DNA of 8,387 nt from positions 1 through 8,387 of the forward strand of contig JAEWSK010000300.1 of the NCBI GenBank assembly GCA_023398345.1, read 5' to 3'. The notes beneath the pieces are model-generated. The model was not told the origin of the DNA. It saw nothing but the letters and a program-made list of their open reading frames with translations, and made no database searches. Within the stretch, counting starts at the first letter, position 1, and each line of letters opens with the position of its first letter. The translations under genes were made by a program, and so were the position numbers. The DNA comes from Armatimonadota bacterium (GTDB lineage Bacteria; Armatimonadota; UBA5829). Shown here in pieces: positions 1 through 6,694 of this stretch.

Positions 1-2
1 CC

Positions 3-287
3 TTCGATCTGTTCCAGGCCATGATGACCAGCGTTCAGGACGACATGGTGCGAGTGATGTACCGTGTCCAGACTCAGGAACCGCCAAGGCACAGGCGAAT
101 GACATACGATAATGTTGTCGAGCTTGCCGCCGAAGGGCCGCAGGGTATGGGTAATGGCGAGATGGCAAAAGGGCATGCATCGCCGAAGTCTGGATCGCAG
201 AAAGTCGGACGAAATGATCCATGCCCATGTGGAAGCGGCAAGAAGTTTAAGAAATGCTGCTTGGGCAAGATCGAAGGAAAACTGTAA
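3..287 (+). CDS. secA: SecA preprotein translocase ATPase, C-terminal end (5' partial)
   Basis: Only the last 94 residues are in the window; the reading frame is open from base 3 (Phe-Asp-Leu-Phe-Gln-Ala-Met-Met). SecA is the cytoplasmic ATPase that drives unfolded preproteins through SecYEG. The first part ends the helical C-domain. A low-complexity Gly/Met/Lys/Ser linker follows, then the SEC-C zinc-binding tail. There, [16 protein letters not shown] has the C-x-C-x8-C-C pattern, which binds zinc and in other bacteria contacts SecB and the ribosome or membrane. The family's last ligand pair is Cys-His or Cys-Cys; here it is Cys-Cys. A short basic end (KIEGKL) follows and the gene stops with TAA. 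prfB follows after 74 bases, an order known from many bacteria including Bacillus, so shared transcription is likely. Identification is very secure from the tail, although the ATPase motor domains lie outside the window. Confidence 0.95.
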   Translation, partial: FDLFQAMMTSVQDDMVRVMYRVQTQEPPRHRRMTYDNVVELAAEGPQGMGNGEMAKGHASPKSGSQKVGRNDPCPCGSGKKFKKCCLGKIEGKL

Positions 288-361
288 TAAGCCTTATTGT
301 TAATGGTTTGATAGTTTGGCTGCGTATCGATTATATGAAGTCAAACGGATAGGATTTGAAT

Positions 362-1460
362 TTGCTTAAGGATGTATCGGAAAGAGTCTCCAAATTGGAG
401 ATAGTACTCGAAGAGCTGGGAGGGCATCTTTGACGTTGCAGGTAAGCAAGCTGAGATCGCCAACCTAGAAGCGCTTTCCTGCGAACAAGGTTTTTGGGAT
501 GATGCCGCTGATGCTCAAAAGACGCTCAAGAAATTGAGTGGGATAAAGGCTGCAATCGAGCCTTTGACTAAGCTGCAAAGTCAGATCGATGACCTTAAAG
601 TGCTCAGTGAACTCATTGATGACGAAGAGAGTTCGGATGCAATTGAGCTGCGTGACGAATTAAACGCAGTTGAGGTTGCTTACGAGCGCCTTGAACTTGA
701 GACTCTGCTTTCGGGCGAACACGATTCGGCAAATGCCATTCTCGAGATCAACTCCGGCGCAGGTGGCACTGAAGCCTGCGACTGGGTGGACATGCTGCTT
801 CGCATGTATCTTCGCTGGGCGGAGCGTCGTGGGTATCGAACTGAAATTTTAAATATCGTCCCAGGCGATGTGGCCGGGTCGAAGAATGTGACTGTGCTCA
901 TTGAGGGCAGAAATGCCTACGGCTATCTGAGAATCGAGCGCGGTGTGCATCGTCTTGTTCGCATCTCTCCGTTTGATGCAAACAAACGCCGGCACACCTC
1001 ATTTGCGGCTGTGGACGTCATTCCTCAAATTGAGGACGATTCTGATATAACGATTAACCCCGATGATTTGCGTATTGACACATATCGTTCGAGCGGTGCA
1101 GGTGGCCAGCACGTAAATAAGACCGATTCGGCGGTTCGGATCACACACATTCCTACAGGTCTGGTTGTATCATGTCAGAACGAGCGCTCGCAGCATGCAA
1201 ATCGCGATAATGCAATGAAAGTCCTCGCTGCGAGGTTATCAGAACTTGCACGTGCCGAAAATGAACAGCGCCTTGCCGAAATTAGAGGCGATATGCGCGC
1301 TATTGAGTGGGGAAGTCAGATGCGAAGTTACGTCTTTCAACCATATACAATGGTAAAAGACCATCGCACCAATCACGAAACCGGCGATGTGATTCGAGTA
1401 ATGGACGGTGACATAGACGATTTTATCCAGATGGCGCTAAAAGCTGCGCCCAGCGGGTAG
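362..1460 (+). CDS. prfB: Peptide chain release factor 2, made by programmed +1 frameshift
   Basis: RF2 reads UGA and UAA stop codons in the ribosomal A site and triggers peptidyl-tRNA hydrolysis. The product is two joined frames. Codons 1-23 run from TTG at 362 to CTT at 428-430, and TGA follows at 431-433. Skipping one base (431) continues from GAC at 432 to the stop at 1460, giving 365 residues, the same length as the E. coli protein. The N-terminal part reads MLKDVSERVSK then LEELGGHL. The stop-recognition tripeptide Ser202-Pro203-Phe204 marks RF2 rather than RF1, and the catalytic Gly247-Gly248-Gln249 lies in SGAGGQHVNKTDSA. Ser243 aligns with E. coli position 246, where K-12 has its unusual Thr. 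The TTG start is chosen because AGGA at 351-354 sits 7 bases upstream; an in-frame TTG at 356 is too close to it. The gene lies 74 bases after secA and 12 before the next start. Confidence 0.95.
419..434 (+). promoter_or_regulatory. prfB programmed +1 frameshift site (autoregulatory)
   Basis: The site reads GGA GGG CAT CTT TGA C in the incoming frame. It has the three known parts of the RF2 recoding signal: a Shine-Dalgarno-like GGAGGG at 419-424, a three-base spacer, and the slippery CTT followed by TGA and C. In E. coli the matching stretch is AGGGGG TAT CTT TGA C. When RF2 is scarce, the slow UGA lets tRNA-Leu slip from CUU to UUU and the ribosome moves to the +1 frame. When RF2 is plentiful, translation stops after 23 residues. 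The frame change joins two otherwise separate, recognisable parts of RF2, so a sequencing error is unlikely. Confidence 0.95.
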
Positions 1461-1472
1461 AGGTTGCAAACT

Positions 1473-2153
1473 ATGCACATGCTCAATAGGTTTTTATATA
1501 TAATCTTATCGGCATTGCTTGTGTGCGCACTTTCGTTTGGCGCAATAGCTGCAGTGGACCCGCCTGAATCGACCAGCGCGTCTGCCTTGAGCAACAATGC
1601 ACCCGGAAAGCAAGAGACTCCTATCGGAAGCCTGATCGCCGATGCATTTCGTGCGGCGATGCATGCCGATGTTGCATTTGTTGCAGCAGGCGATTTGAAG
1701 AGCACAGACGATGCGCTGCCGGCGGGCAAAGTGCAATCGAGTGATGTTTTGTCTGTGATTGCATATCCGGACGAGAAGGTTGTTGTACTCGCGCTCGACG
1801 GTCGCAAAATAAGAAATGCCCTAGAGATTTCCGTCGGGACATATCCAAGAGCAGGGCTGTCGTTTTTGCAAGTGTCGGGGCTGAAATTTTCGTATGATGC
1901 GGCAAAACCAGCGGGGCAGCGCATAACGTCTGTTACTATAGGCAGTTCAGCAATTATTGATGACCATGCATATACCGTTGCCGTTGGCAGATCGCTTGCA
2001 GACGGGGCTTTAGGCTATTGGAAAGTTTGGTCGAAGAATAATATTGTCAGCAGCAAGGAGCCAGTTTTGAGTTCGGTGGCTATAAACAGCTATTTTAGGA
2101 CTCATTCCAAGCTAGATTACAGTTCGCTTGACCGGATTTTGCATGTAAAATGA
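1473..2153 (+). CDS. Secreted stand-alone 5'-nucleotidase C-terminal domain protein
   Basis: A 226-residue exported protein. Residues 1-26 look like a signal peptide: short polar start, hydrophobic stretch from about Leu8 to Ala24, and a likely cut after Ala-Ile-Ala at 24-26. Residues 48-225 resemble the C-terminal substrate-binding domain of the UshA / 5'-nucleotidase family, including ETPIGSLIADAFRAAM (48-63), FLQVSGLKFSYD (131-142) and YTVAVGRSLADGALGY (167-182). The metallophosphatase domain that normally precedes it is absent, and prfB ends just 12 bases upstream, so no remnant can hide there. The usual Asn-x-Gly-Gly-(Ile/Val)-Arg segment is here AAGDLK (71-76), so hydrolysis by this protein alone is doubtful. 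A binding or accessory role is my inference. The start is ATG 1473, because GAGG at 1460-1463 is 9 bases away; an in-frame TTG at 1464 would touch it. The stop overlaps the next start as ATGA. Confidence 0.75.
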   Translation: MHMLNRFLYIILSALLVCALSFGAIAAVDPPESTSASALSNNAPGKQETPIGSLIADAFRAAMHADVAFVAAGDLKSTDDALPAGKVQSSDVLSVIAYPDEKVVVLALDGRKIRNALEISVGTYPRAGLSFLQVSGLKFSYDAAKPAGQRITSVTIGSSAIIDDHAYTVAVGRSLADGALGYWKVWSKNNIVSSKEPVLSSVAINSYFRTHSKLDYSSLDRILHVK

Positions 2154-3100
2154 AAAATAGATTGTCTGCCTGCAGAAGATATTGTCTGATTGTTTTATGC
2201 GCAGCGCTGCTAATTTCAGCTACCGGTTGTTCGATTTTTGCCGAAAAAAAATCGAACGCCTTTGACGGCGAAAAAGCGTACAAATTGCTTGTAGATCAAG
2301 TTGAGATAGGGCCGCGATACCCCGGCATTGCAGGTCATGACAAGTGCCTCGATATGATTGTCTCAAAACTCAAACCGTTTGCAGATGATGTAGACGTCCA
2401 GGAGTTCAGCCAAACAATTGCAGGTAAAAAGCTAACTTTGCACAATATCATTGCAAAGTTCAATCCGGCTGCAAAGCGAAGTGTTTTACTGGCTGCCCAC
2501 TGGGACACGCGGCCGATTGCAGACATGGAGATTGATTCTGCAAAGCGCGAGCAGCCGATATTGGGGGCAAATGACGGCGCATCGGGCGTGGCAGCTTTGC
2601 TTGAATTGGCGCGCATTTTTCATGAAAACAGGCCCGATGTTGGTGTAGTAATGGTGTTTTTTGATGGCGAGGACTATGCGACAAAGAGCCATTCTTCAGA
2701 TGCAATGTTTCTCGGCTCAAAATACTTTGCAAAGCACCTCGAATCGGCAACAAAAGACACTATTGCCTACGGCATTTTGCTGGATATGATCGGCGATAAA
2801 AATTTAGCAATATACACTGAGTCGGTATCGGTTAATGCAGCTCCGGATGTGGTCAAATGTGTGTGGGACAGTGCCAAATCGCTTGGTTATGAGAAGTGCT
2901 TTGTTAACGAAGCGAAGTACAGCATATCCGACGACCACGTCCCGTTGATCAATGCGGGCATAAAGTGCATTGATGTCATTGATTTTGATTACGGGCCGTG
3001 GCACACGCTTGATGATACAGCCGACAAGTGCAGCGCCGAATCGCTAAAAATCGTCGGCGATGTCATCGCAAAAGTAATATATGAAGAAAAGCCTAGCTAA
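2150..3100 (+). CDS. M28-family lipoprotein, glutaminyl-peptide cyclotransferase-like
   Basis: A 316-residue zinc-dependent M28 protein closest in motif to bacterial glutaminyl cyclases, which turn N-terminal Gln into pyroglutamate; an aminopeptidase role is the alternative. Residues 11-27 form a lipoprotein signal ending ISATGC, so Cys27 should be lipidated and the protein held on a membrane outside the cytoplasm. There is no Asp at +2. The fold's metal and catalytic positions are visible: H117 and D119 in AAHWDTRP, D142 in GANDGASG, E174-D175 in FFDGED, D261-D262-H263 in ISDDHVP, and H285 in PWHTLDD. The Glu-Asp pair and WHT motif favour the cyclase type. The start is coupled to the preceding gene by ATGA, with no strong Shine-Dalgarno, so its translation probably depends on that gene. 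The gene converges on ridA, 13 bases away. An 11-bp inverted repeat lies at codons 27-36. Confidence 0.85.
   Translation: MKNRLSACRRYCLIVLCAALLISATGCSIFAEKKSNAFDGEKAYKLLVDQVEIGPRYPGIAGHDKCLDMIVSKLKPFADDVDVQEFSQTIAGKKLTLHNIIAKFNPAAKRSVLLAAHWDTRPIADMEIDSAKREQPILGANDGASGVAALLELARIFHENRPDVGVVMVFFDGEDYATKSHSSDAMFLGSKYFAKHLESATKDTIAYGILLDMIGDKNLAIYTESVSVNAAPDVVKCVWDSAKSLGYEKCFVNEAKYSISDDHVPLINAGIKCIDVIDFDYGPWHTLDDTADKCSAESLKIVGDVIAKVIYEEKPS
2229..2257 (+). repeat. 11-bp perfect inverted repeat inside the M28 lipoprotein gene
   Basis: GTTCGATTTTT at 2229-2239 is exactly complementary to AAAAATCGAAC at 2247-2257, leaving a 7-base loop, GCCGAAA. It begins in the codon of the lipidated Cys27 and codes for the linker after it. 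In mRNA it would form a mostly A-U hairpin. No T-run follows, so it is not a standard terminator. The pairing is seen directly; any role is unproven. Confidence 0.6.
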
Positions 3101-3122
3101 TTGCGCATGACTTTTAGCGCAA
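3101..3122. terminator. Possible small hairpin between convergent genes
   Basis: TTGCGC at 3101-3106 and GCGCAA at 3117-3122 form a 6-bp inverted repeat with a 10-base loop. It sits exactly where the M28 gene and ridA converge; the right arm covers the last codons of ridA. Neither strand has a T-run after it, so termination is only a weak guess from position. Confidence 0.25.
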
Positions 3123-3494
3123 GGCGGCGATAGCGTCTATCTCGACTTTTGCTCCTTTTGGTAGGGCCGTTACCTGAACCGTTGCTCTCGCAGGCGCATC
3201 GAGTTCAAAATATTCACTATATGCATCGTTTACATGCGCGAAATCGGAAAGATCAGTAAGATAGATTGTCGTCTTTACAACATCTGCAAATTTTAGTCCT
3301 TCGGCAGCAAGGATAGCCCCGATATTTTTCATTACCTGCTTTGTCTGTGCGAAAACTTCAACCGCGCCCATCTGCCCTGTTGTTGGATCAATGGGTATTT
3401 GACCCGATATAAATAAGAATCCGTTAGCTTTGATCGCCTGGGAATATGGGCCTATCGCCTGTGGCGCATCAGATGTTTTAACTGCGATTTTCAT
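3114..3494 (-). CDS. ridA: RidA-family reactive enamine/imine deaminase
   Basis: A cytoplasmic 126-residue protein of the RidA/YjgF/UK114 family. Family members are trimers that hydrolyse reactive 2-aminoacrylate and other enamines or imines released by PLP enzymes such as threonine dehydratase, protecting PLP enzymes from damage. Key features are present: AIGPYSQAI with Tyr17, FISGQIPIDP with Gly31, the signature PARATVQV with catalytic Arg103 (E. coli Arg105), and Glu118 in VEIDAIA. Length and residues match active RidA rather than the arginine-lacking subgroups. The start is ATG at 3494-3492, with GGAGG at 3508-3504 and a 9-base spacing; the open frame upstream codes for nothing family-like. 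It overlaps the end of the upstream phosphatase gene by 17 bases, so the two are probably one transcript from the promoter at 4473-4445. Confidence 0.93.
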   Translation of the reverse strand: MKIAVKTSDAPQAIGPYSQAIKANGFLFISGQIPIDPTTGQMGAVEVFAQTKQVMKNIGAILAAEGLKFADVVKTTIYLTDLSDFAHVNDAYSEYFELDAPARATVQVTALPKGAKVEIDAIAALR

Positions 3495-4422
3495 TACACA
3501 ATTCCTCCATTCCATTTTCGATGACTTCCATAAAACGAGCGTGCAATTCATGTGTGCATGCGGCTACTATTGACTGTATGCCGGTCACGGAGTTGTTGAG
3601 CATGTCTATTTCATCAAGCGTGTGTCCATAGCCGTCAGTTAATGTGCAGCCTGCTAGTGATGCTATAAGTGCGGCGGCGGCAAAGTCGTATGGAAACACT
3701 CCTATAACCCGTCCATTGCCCGCCTTCAAAAACTCCGATCTGGCATTGGGCACGTCGCGCAGGATTCTGCCCGCAATATCGACGACAGCGCTCAATTGCC
3801 CGTTTACCAGTCTGCTAAGCGAAAACGCAGTGCTGTTTAGCACAAAAAAGCCGCCGGTGACGCTAGATGTGTCGATTGCGCCGCGAAGAACCCGCGTAAC
3901 CCAATCGGACGGTCTACCGGCGAGTTCGACTGTCCACGCGGCACGTTCGAGATCGATGACATGTGATTTTTCGACAGTTATTTCAGCGCCATCTTTGAAA
4001 ACTTTTGCATTTGATCCGCGCTCAGCAACAAATGCTATATCTTCTTTTATCTCGTAGACGCAACCGGCAATAACGTCTTTCATCTTAATCGAATCGCTGT
4101 ATGCCGTGATAGCAACTGAGACCACACAGCACTCGAAGCCTGCGGCGGCTCCGCGAGTGCCGTCGATAGGGTCGATAATAAGCATTGCCTTGGGCTCACC
4201 GAACGTGCGCAATCCCTCGTCCTCGGTGTAAATGGCCACGTCGAGATTATGCTTGACTATATAATCGATGACAGCTTTTTCGGCGGCGTTGTCTATGCTG
4301 AAAGTCGCGTCGCCACTGGATGCCGTTCCTGTGATTTTTCTTGAAGCGACTGCTCCAAGCATGGGCCGGACGACTTTTCTTACATGGGCTGCCAGCGATT
4401 TTGCAAGTTCGGCGTGTGTCAC
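3478..4422 (-). CDS. Inositol monophosphatase-family (FIG superfamily) phosphatase
   Basis: A 314-residue, probably cytoplasmic, Mg-dependent sugar or nucleotide phosphatase. The metal-site motifs of the fold appear in order: GDATFSIDNAAEKAV with Asp44, the acidic TEDEG with Glu67 and Glu69, IIDPIDGTRG with Asp84, Asp87 and Thr89, and PYDFAAAALIASLAG with Asp246. The last replaces the usual Trp-Asp-x-Ala-Ala with Tyr-Asp-Phe-Ala-Ala. The protein is longer than a typical 260-270 residue inositol monophosphatase, with extra sequence around residues 125-185 and after 260. Substrate (inositol phosphate, fructose bisphosphate, PAP or histidinol phosphate) cannot be read from the sequence. The start is GTG at 4422-4420, preceded by GAGGA at 4431-4427. 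The longer frame opening at TTG 4443 lies upstream of the expected transcription start and is rejected. Its 3' end overlaps ridA by 17 bases. Confidence 0.85.
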   Translation of the reverse strand: MTHAELAKSLAAHVRKVVRPMLGAVASRKITGTASSGDATFSIDNAAEKAVIDYIVKHNLDVAIYTEDEGLRTFGEPKAMLIIDPIDGTRGAAAGFECCVVSVAITAYSDSIKMKDVIAGCVYEIKEDIAFVAERGSNAKVFKDGAEITVEKSHVIDLERAAWTVELAGRPSDWVTRVLRGAIDTSSVTGGFFVLNSTAFSLSRLVNGQLSAVVDIAGRILRDVPNARSEFLKAGNGRVIGVFPYDFAAAALIASLAGCTLTDGYGHTLDEIDMLNNSVTGIQSIVAACTHELHARFMEVIENGMEELCNENRS

Positions 4423-4426
4423 TGTG

Positions 4427-4431
4427 TCCTC
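4427..4431 (-). promoter_or_regulatory. Ribosome binding site deciding the phosphatase start
   Basis: GAGGA on the minus strand ends 4 bases before GTG 4422. The spacing is short but workable, and it is the only such site downstream of the predicted transcription start. The alternative TTG at 4443 has no comparable site upstream. Confidence 0.6.
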
Positions 4432-4444
4432 ACTTCCTATCAAA

Positions 4445-4473
4445 ATTATAGGTCTTTTGCATGCTCATGTCGA
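4445..4473 (-). promoter_or_regulatory. Sigma70-type promoter for the phosphatase-ridA pair
   Basis: On the minus strand, TCGACA (4473-4468) matches the -35 consensus TTGACA at five of six bases. It is followed by a 17-base spacer and a perfect -10 box, TATAAT (4450-4445). Transcription should start near 4438, leaving a leader of about 16 bases before the GTG at 4422. This supports the GTG over the upstream TTG. Confidence 0.65.
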
Positions 4474-4518
4474 TGGCAAGCGAGCATTGTATCAATATCA
4501 ATGATGGATTTGCGATAG

Positions 4519-4525
4519 AGAGGAG
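4519..4525 (+). promoter_or_regulatory. Ribosome binding site deciding the LOG gene start
   Basis: The purine-rich AGAGGAG here is followed after 8 bases by TTG 4534. The in-frame GTG at 4525 overlaps the site itself, and ATG 4555 has nothing comparable upstream, so TTG 4534 is preferred. I saw no convincing plus-strand promoter between 4423 and 4533. Confidence 0.6.
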
Positions 4526-4533
4526 TGGTTGCG

Positions 4534-5379
4534 TTGCGCGTTGAATATATCAGTATGCGTAGACCACAAAGTGATTCGGGCGATCTGCCCAGCATAAATG
4601 CCGATCGGCTCAAAGAGTGGGAACTTGCTTGGCAAGAGTATTGGAACGACGGCGGGACATCGACTTATGAACTGCCGGACGGAAGTCTTGCTCGCCATGA
4701 GCGCGATTTTCTTATGCACACGCGCACGCCGGAGCACGAGGAGGCGCGCCTTGAGCAGATTTCCGAGGAATTTATGCGTGGTTTTGGAGCGCTTTATGGT
4801 ATCGGACCTGCCGTGACGGTTTTTGGTTCCGCTCGCCTAAAAGAAGATCATCCCTACTACAAGCAGTGTGTGGAAGTAGGTCGAGAACTGGCCAAGGCTG
4901 GTTTTGCAGTAATGACCGGCGGCGGGCCTGGGATGATGGAGGCGGCCAATAGGGGTGCGAGAGAAGCAGACGGTATGAGCATCGGATGCAATATTATCCT
5001 GCCGCATGAACAGCAGCCCAACCAATATGTCGATAGATGCGTTAGTTTTCATTACTTCTTTGTAAGAAAAGTTATGTTGCTAAAATACTCCTGCGCGTTC
5101 ATAATGATGCCTGGTGGGGTAGGGACGCTCGATGAAATGTTCGAGGCAACTACATTGATTCAGACACGCAAGATGGGGCCATTTCCGATCATCTGCTTTG
5201 GAACTAAGTTTTGGCGCAGTTTGAAGAACATGATGAAAGAACTCGCAGTCGCTGGAACCGTTGGGGAGGACGAACTCAACTTCCTTCAATACACCGATTC
5301 TCCCAAAGAGGCAGTCCAGCTTATTGTCGACGCGCTGCCGGAGCCGGTGCGTGCGTGTTTGCGGCCGATTGGCGGTTAG
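4534..5379 (+). CDS. LOG-family nucleoside 5'-monophosphate phosphoribohydrolase
   Basis: A 281-residue protein of the LOG (Lonely Guy, 'lysine decarboxylase-like') Rossmann family. Members release a base from a nucleoside monophosphate; some make cytokinins and others recycle nucleotides. Motifs present are VTVFGSARL (95-103), the loop MTGGGPGMMEA (127-137), Arg178-Lys179 in FFVRKVMLL, and PGGVGTLDE (193-201) with the active-site Glu. About 85 residues precede this core, rich in acidic and Trp residues (EWELAWQEYW at 28-37), which short LOG proteins of 180-200 residues lack. The start is TTG 4534 on Shine-Dalgarno grounds; GTG 4525 would add three residues. ccmA starts 33 bases after the stop on the same strand, so the gene may be first in the ccm operon. 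Nothing in the sequence links its chemistry to haem. The family is certain; the substrate is unknown. Confidence 0.88.
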   Translation: MRVEYISMRRPQSDSGDLPSINADRLKEWELAWQEYWNDGGTSTYELPDGSLARHERDFLMHTRTPEHEEARLEQISEEFMRGFGALYGIGPAVTVFGSARLKEDHPYYKQCVEVGRELAKAGFAVMTGGGPGMMEAANRGAREADGMSIGCNIILPHEQQPNQYVDRCVSFHYFFVRKVMLLKYSCAFIMMPGGVGTLDEMFEATTLIQTRKMGPFPIICFGTKFWRSLKNMMKELAVAGTVGEDELNFLQYTDSPKEAVQLIVDALPEPVRACLRPIGG

Positions 5380-5411
5380 CATATCTCTTTTCAAAAGCAC
5401 AAGGAGCGCGA

Positions 5412-6032
5412 GTGGCGGGAGTCCGAATTTCAAAACTTACGCATGAGTTCGATGGCCGTGTGGTCTTCAATTCACTCGACTTTGCGTACGATGGCGCGTG
5501 CCTTGCGATCACTGGGCCGAATGGTTCAGGAAAATCTACCCTGCTTCGGATCATTGCCGGGCTGCTGACCCCGACTGCGGGTGAAGCCAAGCTGGTGATT
5601 GACGAATGCGAAGTCGAGCGCGAACGAGTCCGCGAATTTGTCGGGTTGACCGCGCCTGACGTGCGGCTCTACTCGGAGCTTTCTGCGCGAGAAAACTTAT
5701 TGTTTGTATTGCGCGCGCGTGGTCTGTCGAATTCAAAAACGCTGGCATCCGATGCGCTCGAGGCCGTTGGACTAGCTGAGCGCTGTGACGACAAAATCGG
5801 CGAGCTTTCGTCTGGTTTGCGGCAGCGCGCCGCGCTTGCTGTTGCGATTGCGCACAATCCGCCAATTTTGCTGCTTGATGAACCTTCCTCGAATTTAGAC
5901 GAGCCTGGCAGACGTATGTTGCAGGGGGTCATCAAGTCTCAAAGCGCGCGTGGCCTGGTGATTATTGCGACAAATGATCCAGATGAGGCTTTGCTTGCGT
6001 CAGATCGATTGCAACTTGGGGGCATTCGATGA
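5412..6032 (+). CDS. ccmA: CcmA, haem-exporter ABC ATPase of cytochrome c maturation
   Basis: A 206-residue cytoplasmic ATPase subunit, the usual CcmA length. With CcmB it forms the ABC unit that uses ATP to release haem-loaded CcmE from CcmC. Visible parts are Walker A GPNGSGKST (35-43), the signature LSSGLRQR (132-139, a variant of LSGGQ), and Walker B ILLLDEP (152-158) with catalytic Glu157. Two canonical switch residues are missing. The Q-loop region reads GLTAPDVRLYSEL (78-90) without Gln, and the H-loop position is Asn188 in IIATNDPDEA rather than His. Alone it could be any short ABC ATPase; the ccmB-C-E-F neighbours settle the name. The start is GTG 5412, with AAGGAG at 5401-5406 and a 5-base spacing. 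A longer open frame from 5211 runs inside the LOG gene and is not used. It overlaps ccmB as ATGA. Confidence 0.88.
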   Translation: MAGVRISKLTHEFDGRVVFNSLDFAYDGACLAITGPNGSGKSTLLRIIAGLLTPTAGEAKLVIDECEVERERVREFVGLTAPDVRLYSELSARENLLFVLRARGLSNSKTLASDALEAVGLAERCDDKIGELSSGLRQRAALAVAIAHNPPILLLDEPSSNLDEPGRRMLQGVIKSQSARGLVIIATNDPDEALLASDRLQLGGIR

Positions 6033-6694
6033 TTTTTAGAGGAGCAGCGGCGGTGCTGGCAAAAGATGCGCGATGCGAGCTTCGTTCCAAGCAGGCAATC
6101 TTTGCAGTTTTGCTTTTTGCCGTGACCAGCACGTTTGCAGTATCATTTACGCTTGGAGCCATCGGCTCGGAACGTGCGATCTCGGCAACGCTGCTTTGGA
6201 TCGTAATATATTTTTCAGCAATGGCTGGATTGGGCAGGTCTTTTGCCCATGAAGAAGAAACATACACTGCCGGACTTTTGAGACTTGCCGTCCCGGCAGA
6301 GAGCGTTTATATAGGTAAGCTCATTTTTAACTTTCTGACGTTGATAACAGTTGAGATTATAACTGTGCCGTTGTTTGTAATGCTCACAGATTGTCACATT
6401 TGGCGAATGGGCGTGTTTGTCGGAATATTGCTGCTTGGAAGTTTAGCAATTAGTGCGGGTGCGACTATTGCGGCTGCTATGATTTCACGCGCTGCCAGTA
6501 GGGCGGCGTTGTTTGCAGGCATCAGTTTCCCGCTGTTGGCCCCAGCATTAGCTGTTGCAATTGCAGGCACAGCAGCCGCGCTTGGTGCAGCGCCGCATGC
6601 TAGCGCCGGAGTGGACATTCGATTACTTGTATATTACTGTGGGGTTGTAATCACTGCCTCGCTTATGCTGTTTAGGTATATATGGGAAGAGTAG
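6029..6694 (+). CDS. ccmB: CcmB, haem-exporter membrane subunit
   Basis: A 221-residue inner-membrane protein, matching the usual CcmB length of about 220. It is the membrane partner of CcmA. Six hydrophobic segments can be seen near residues 23-43, 52-69, 96-119, 128-150, 160-184 and 197-216. The family-typical stretches are an N-terminal cytoplasmic helix ending in ELRSKQA (17-23), GLGRSFAHEEE (67-77) after the second segment, and GLLRLAVPAESVYIGK (82-97). Translation starts at ATG 6029 in a 4-base ATGA overlap with ccmA, with GGGGG at 6018-6022 as its own ribosome site. Its end overlaps ccmC by 13 bases. Co-translation of the CcmA and CcmB subunits fits their joint assembly. Confidence 0.88.
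   Translation: MIFRGAAAVLAKDARCELRSKQAIFAVLLFAVTSTFAVSFTLGAIGSERAISATLLWIVIYFSAMAGLGRSFAHEEETYTAGLLRLAVPAESVYIGKLIFNFLTLITVEIITVPLFVMLTDCHIWRMGVFVGILLLGSLAISAGATIAAAMISRAASRAALFAGISFPLLAPALAVAIAGTAAALGAAPHASAGVDIRLLVYYCGVVITASLMLFRYIWEE

Noticed and set aside
286..298. AATAAG-C-CTTATT palindrome after secA as a terminator
   Set aside because: All but one pair is A-U, the real loop would leave a five-pair stem, and no T-run follows; secA and prfB are usually co-transcribed.
1464..1472. TTG start for the nucleotidase-domain protein
   Set aside because: It touches the GAGG at 1460-1463, leaving no spacing; ATG 1473 has 9 bases.
1499..1504. TATAAT in the signal-peptide region, a possible internal promoter
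   Set aside because: No -35 box at a workable distance; it is explained by AT-rich codons for Tyr, Ile and Leu.
1373..1924. A 183-codon minus-strand open frame across prfB and the next gene
   Set aside because: It is antisense to two well-supported genes and shows no recognisable domain; it is a shadow of their codon pattern.
4444..4533. Plus-strand promoter for the LOG gene
   Set aside because: AT-rich words such as TATCAA occur near 4490-4501, but no -35 and -10 pair at proper spacing was found.
5211..5411. A longer ccmA frame beginning inside the LOG gene
   Set aside because: The extra residues do not resemble an ABC protein, they overlap a secure gene in another frame, and GTG 5412 has a good ribosome site.
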